DNA from: Deltaproteobacteria bacterium
GTDB lineage: Bacteria; Desulfobacterota; Desulfobulbia; Desulfobulbales; Desulfocapsaceae
Direction of reading: 5' to 3'
Assembly (NCBI GenBank): GCA_021779275.1
Contig: JAJYAX010000056.1
Location: 1 to 8,001 of the forward strand
DNA: 8,001 nucleotides
In this document: one piece after another, positions 6,972 through 8,001 of the stretch
Position numbering within the stretch: the first letter of the stretch is position 1
How the letters are laid out: every line of letters begins with the position of its first letter
Notes under the pieces: generated by a model
What the model saw: only the letters and a program-made list of their open reading frames with translations
What the model was told of the DNA's origin: nothing
Databases searched by the model: none
Made by a program: the position numbers and the translations under genes

Positions 6972-8001
6972 CACCTCACCTCTTCCCGTTGGATTTTTTT
7001 CAGTTCATTGTAGGTATCTCGCTCATGGTGATATCCATAAACGAGGCGGATAAAGCAATGATCGATGATCGAGCCGTTCTTGGTGACATCCAGTTCCCGG
7101 ATTTCGCTCATGCCCCCGACATAACCCCGGAGAAATCCTTCATCGACCATATCCCTGGAGGAGGCCACAAGCAGGAGATCTTTCCCGTCCAGGGCCGCCG
7201 GCGGGAACCAATAGGCATACATCAGGCCATTCTGCCCGAAGAGATGTCCGGACGAGGTCTCCGCTATGACCCAACCAGGTGTCTTGTCCCCGCCGGAGAA
7301 CACATCTCTGTACCGGTAGAAGGCCAGGCCGCTGGCGATCTTGTATTTATCCATCCCGACCACGACAGGCCGTTGTCCACGCTTCTTCTCTATGACCGCA
7401 ACCATCCCGTCAACCGTGCGGGCGACATCATCCCAACCGGTCAGGAAAGGCCGATTCAGAGTCGGAATCCCGGGAAGTCCCAGGGAATAATAGTGCAGGC
7501 AGAGACCGGAGAGAAGCAGCATAATGACCACCGTGGCGGGCCAGAGGCGCCTGGTCCAGCGGATCAATGCAGGCGCCGCCATTTCGCCAGACATGGTTGC
7601 GGCGATAAAAGGGATGGCGGCCAGCCAGAGCGGTCCGGTCCAGTTTAATTTGACCTCCTTGGTCAGGCTGAAGAAAAGGAACACCGACAAGGGGGCGGCA
7701 AGCATCAAAAGGAAGAAGAGATACGTCCTCCTCGGGCCGGCCTGCGGCCGGCTGGACAGGGGAAGACTCCTGCCATGCACCAGAAAGGCCAGAAGGCCGA
7801 GAACCCCGGTCGGGGTAAGCAGCAGCAGGATCTGGCCGATCAGGATATGGGTCGAGAACTCGGTCATGCCGGTCACCCGCCGCTCTCCCTGAAAGACAAA
7901 CGAGGCCCAGTTATGCCCATAGTTCCAGACGATCACCGGAGAGAAAAGGAGAAGCGCGATAATAACGGCCATATATGGTTCAGGCCTGAGCAGCCACCTG
8001 C
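6971..8001 (-). CDS. GT39/ArnT-like membrane glycosyltransferase, C-terminal part
   Basis: This is an inner-membrane glycosyltransferase of the PMT/ArnT type, which uses a polyprenyl-phosphate sugar to modify lipid A, proteins or glycans on the outer face of the membrane. Only the C-terminal 342 residues are in the window; the frame is open to the right edge with ...LLRPEPYMAVIIALLLF, so the Met at 7972 is internal. The segment PVIVWNYGHNWASFVFQ is typical of this family. About five hydrophobic spans follow: the opening ALLLFSPVIVW, then stretches ending near 7780, 7660, 7605 and 7480. A soluble C-terminal domain of about 160 residues contains the family-like DKYKIASGLAFYRY. The catalytic N-terminal loop, with its acidic residues, lies outside the window, so the donor and acceptor cannot be told. 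It overlaps the following small gene by one base. Confidence 0.8.
   Translation of the reverse strand, partial: RWLLRPEPYMAVIIALLLFSPVIVWNYGHNWASFVFQGERRVTGMTEFSTHILIGQILLLLTPTGVLGLLAFLVHGRSLPLSSRPQAGPRRTYLFFLLMLAAPLSVFLFFSLTKEVKLNWTGPLWLAAIPFIAATMSGEMAAPALIRWTRRLWPATVVIMLLLSGLCLHYYSLGLPGIPTLNRPFLTGWDDVARTVDGMVAVIEKKRGQRPVVVGMDKYKIASGLAFYRYRDVFSGGDKTPGWVIAETSSGHLFGQNGLMYAYWFPPAALDGKDLLLVASSRDMVDEGFLRGYVGGMSEIRELDVTKNGSIIDHCFIRLVYGYHHERDTYNELKKIQREEVR

Overview
The window carries six protein-coding genes in a tightly packed bacterial layout. All are ordinary metabolic or cell-envelope families. The gene set suggests an anaerobic Gram-negative bacterium, probably a Desulfobacterota-type (former deltaproteobacterial) lineage. 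The reasons are a three-domain NifU followed by NifS with no other nitrogen-fixation gene in view, a PEP synthase of the pyruvate/water type, a PGM-family phosphohexomutase, and a GT39-like membrane glycosyltransferase coupled to a Trm112-like mini-protein. The taxonomic placement is inference; no rRNA or marker gene is present.

Layout. Positions 1-1946 (minus strand) hold the nifU-nifS pair, joined by a 4-base ATGA overlap; nifS runs off the left edge and lacks its last few dozen codons. A 218-base gap (1947-2164) holds a probable nifU promoter and a weak candidate terminator for the gene upstream of it. Positions 2165-3922 (minus) encode a phosphoglucomutase/phosphomannomutase-family enzyme. 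Positions 3923-4290 are a gene-free divergent control region with a good sigma70-type promoter for ppsA, a pair of small tandem hairpins and an 8-base inverted repeat. Positions 4291-6744 (plus) encode complete phosphoenolpyruvate synthase. A perfect 13-bp hairpin (6757-6785) sits between ppsA and the converging minus-strand pair. That pair is a 56-residue zinc-ribbon-like UPF0434/Trm112-type protein (6801-6971) and, overlapping it by one base, the C-terminal part of a GT39/ArnT-like membrane glycosyltransferase that runs off the right edge.

How the genes fit together. NifS releases sulfur from cysteine and NifU scaffolds Fe-S clusters; with no nif structural genes beside them, they may serve general Fe-S assembly. 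PpsA converts pyruvate to phosphoenolpyruvate at the entry to gluconeogenesis, and the PGM-family enzyme interconverts hexose 1- and 6-phosphates for glycogen, exopolysaccharide or LPS precursors, so the divergent pair is metabolically coherent. The right-hand pair points to envelope glycan or lipid modification.

I found no convincing novel system, mobile element, CRISPR array or RNA gene. The points most worth a second look are the coupled mini-protein/glycosyltransferase pair, the N-terminal extension and mixed motif signature of the phosphohexomutase, and the structured ppsA/phosphohexomutase divergent region.
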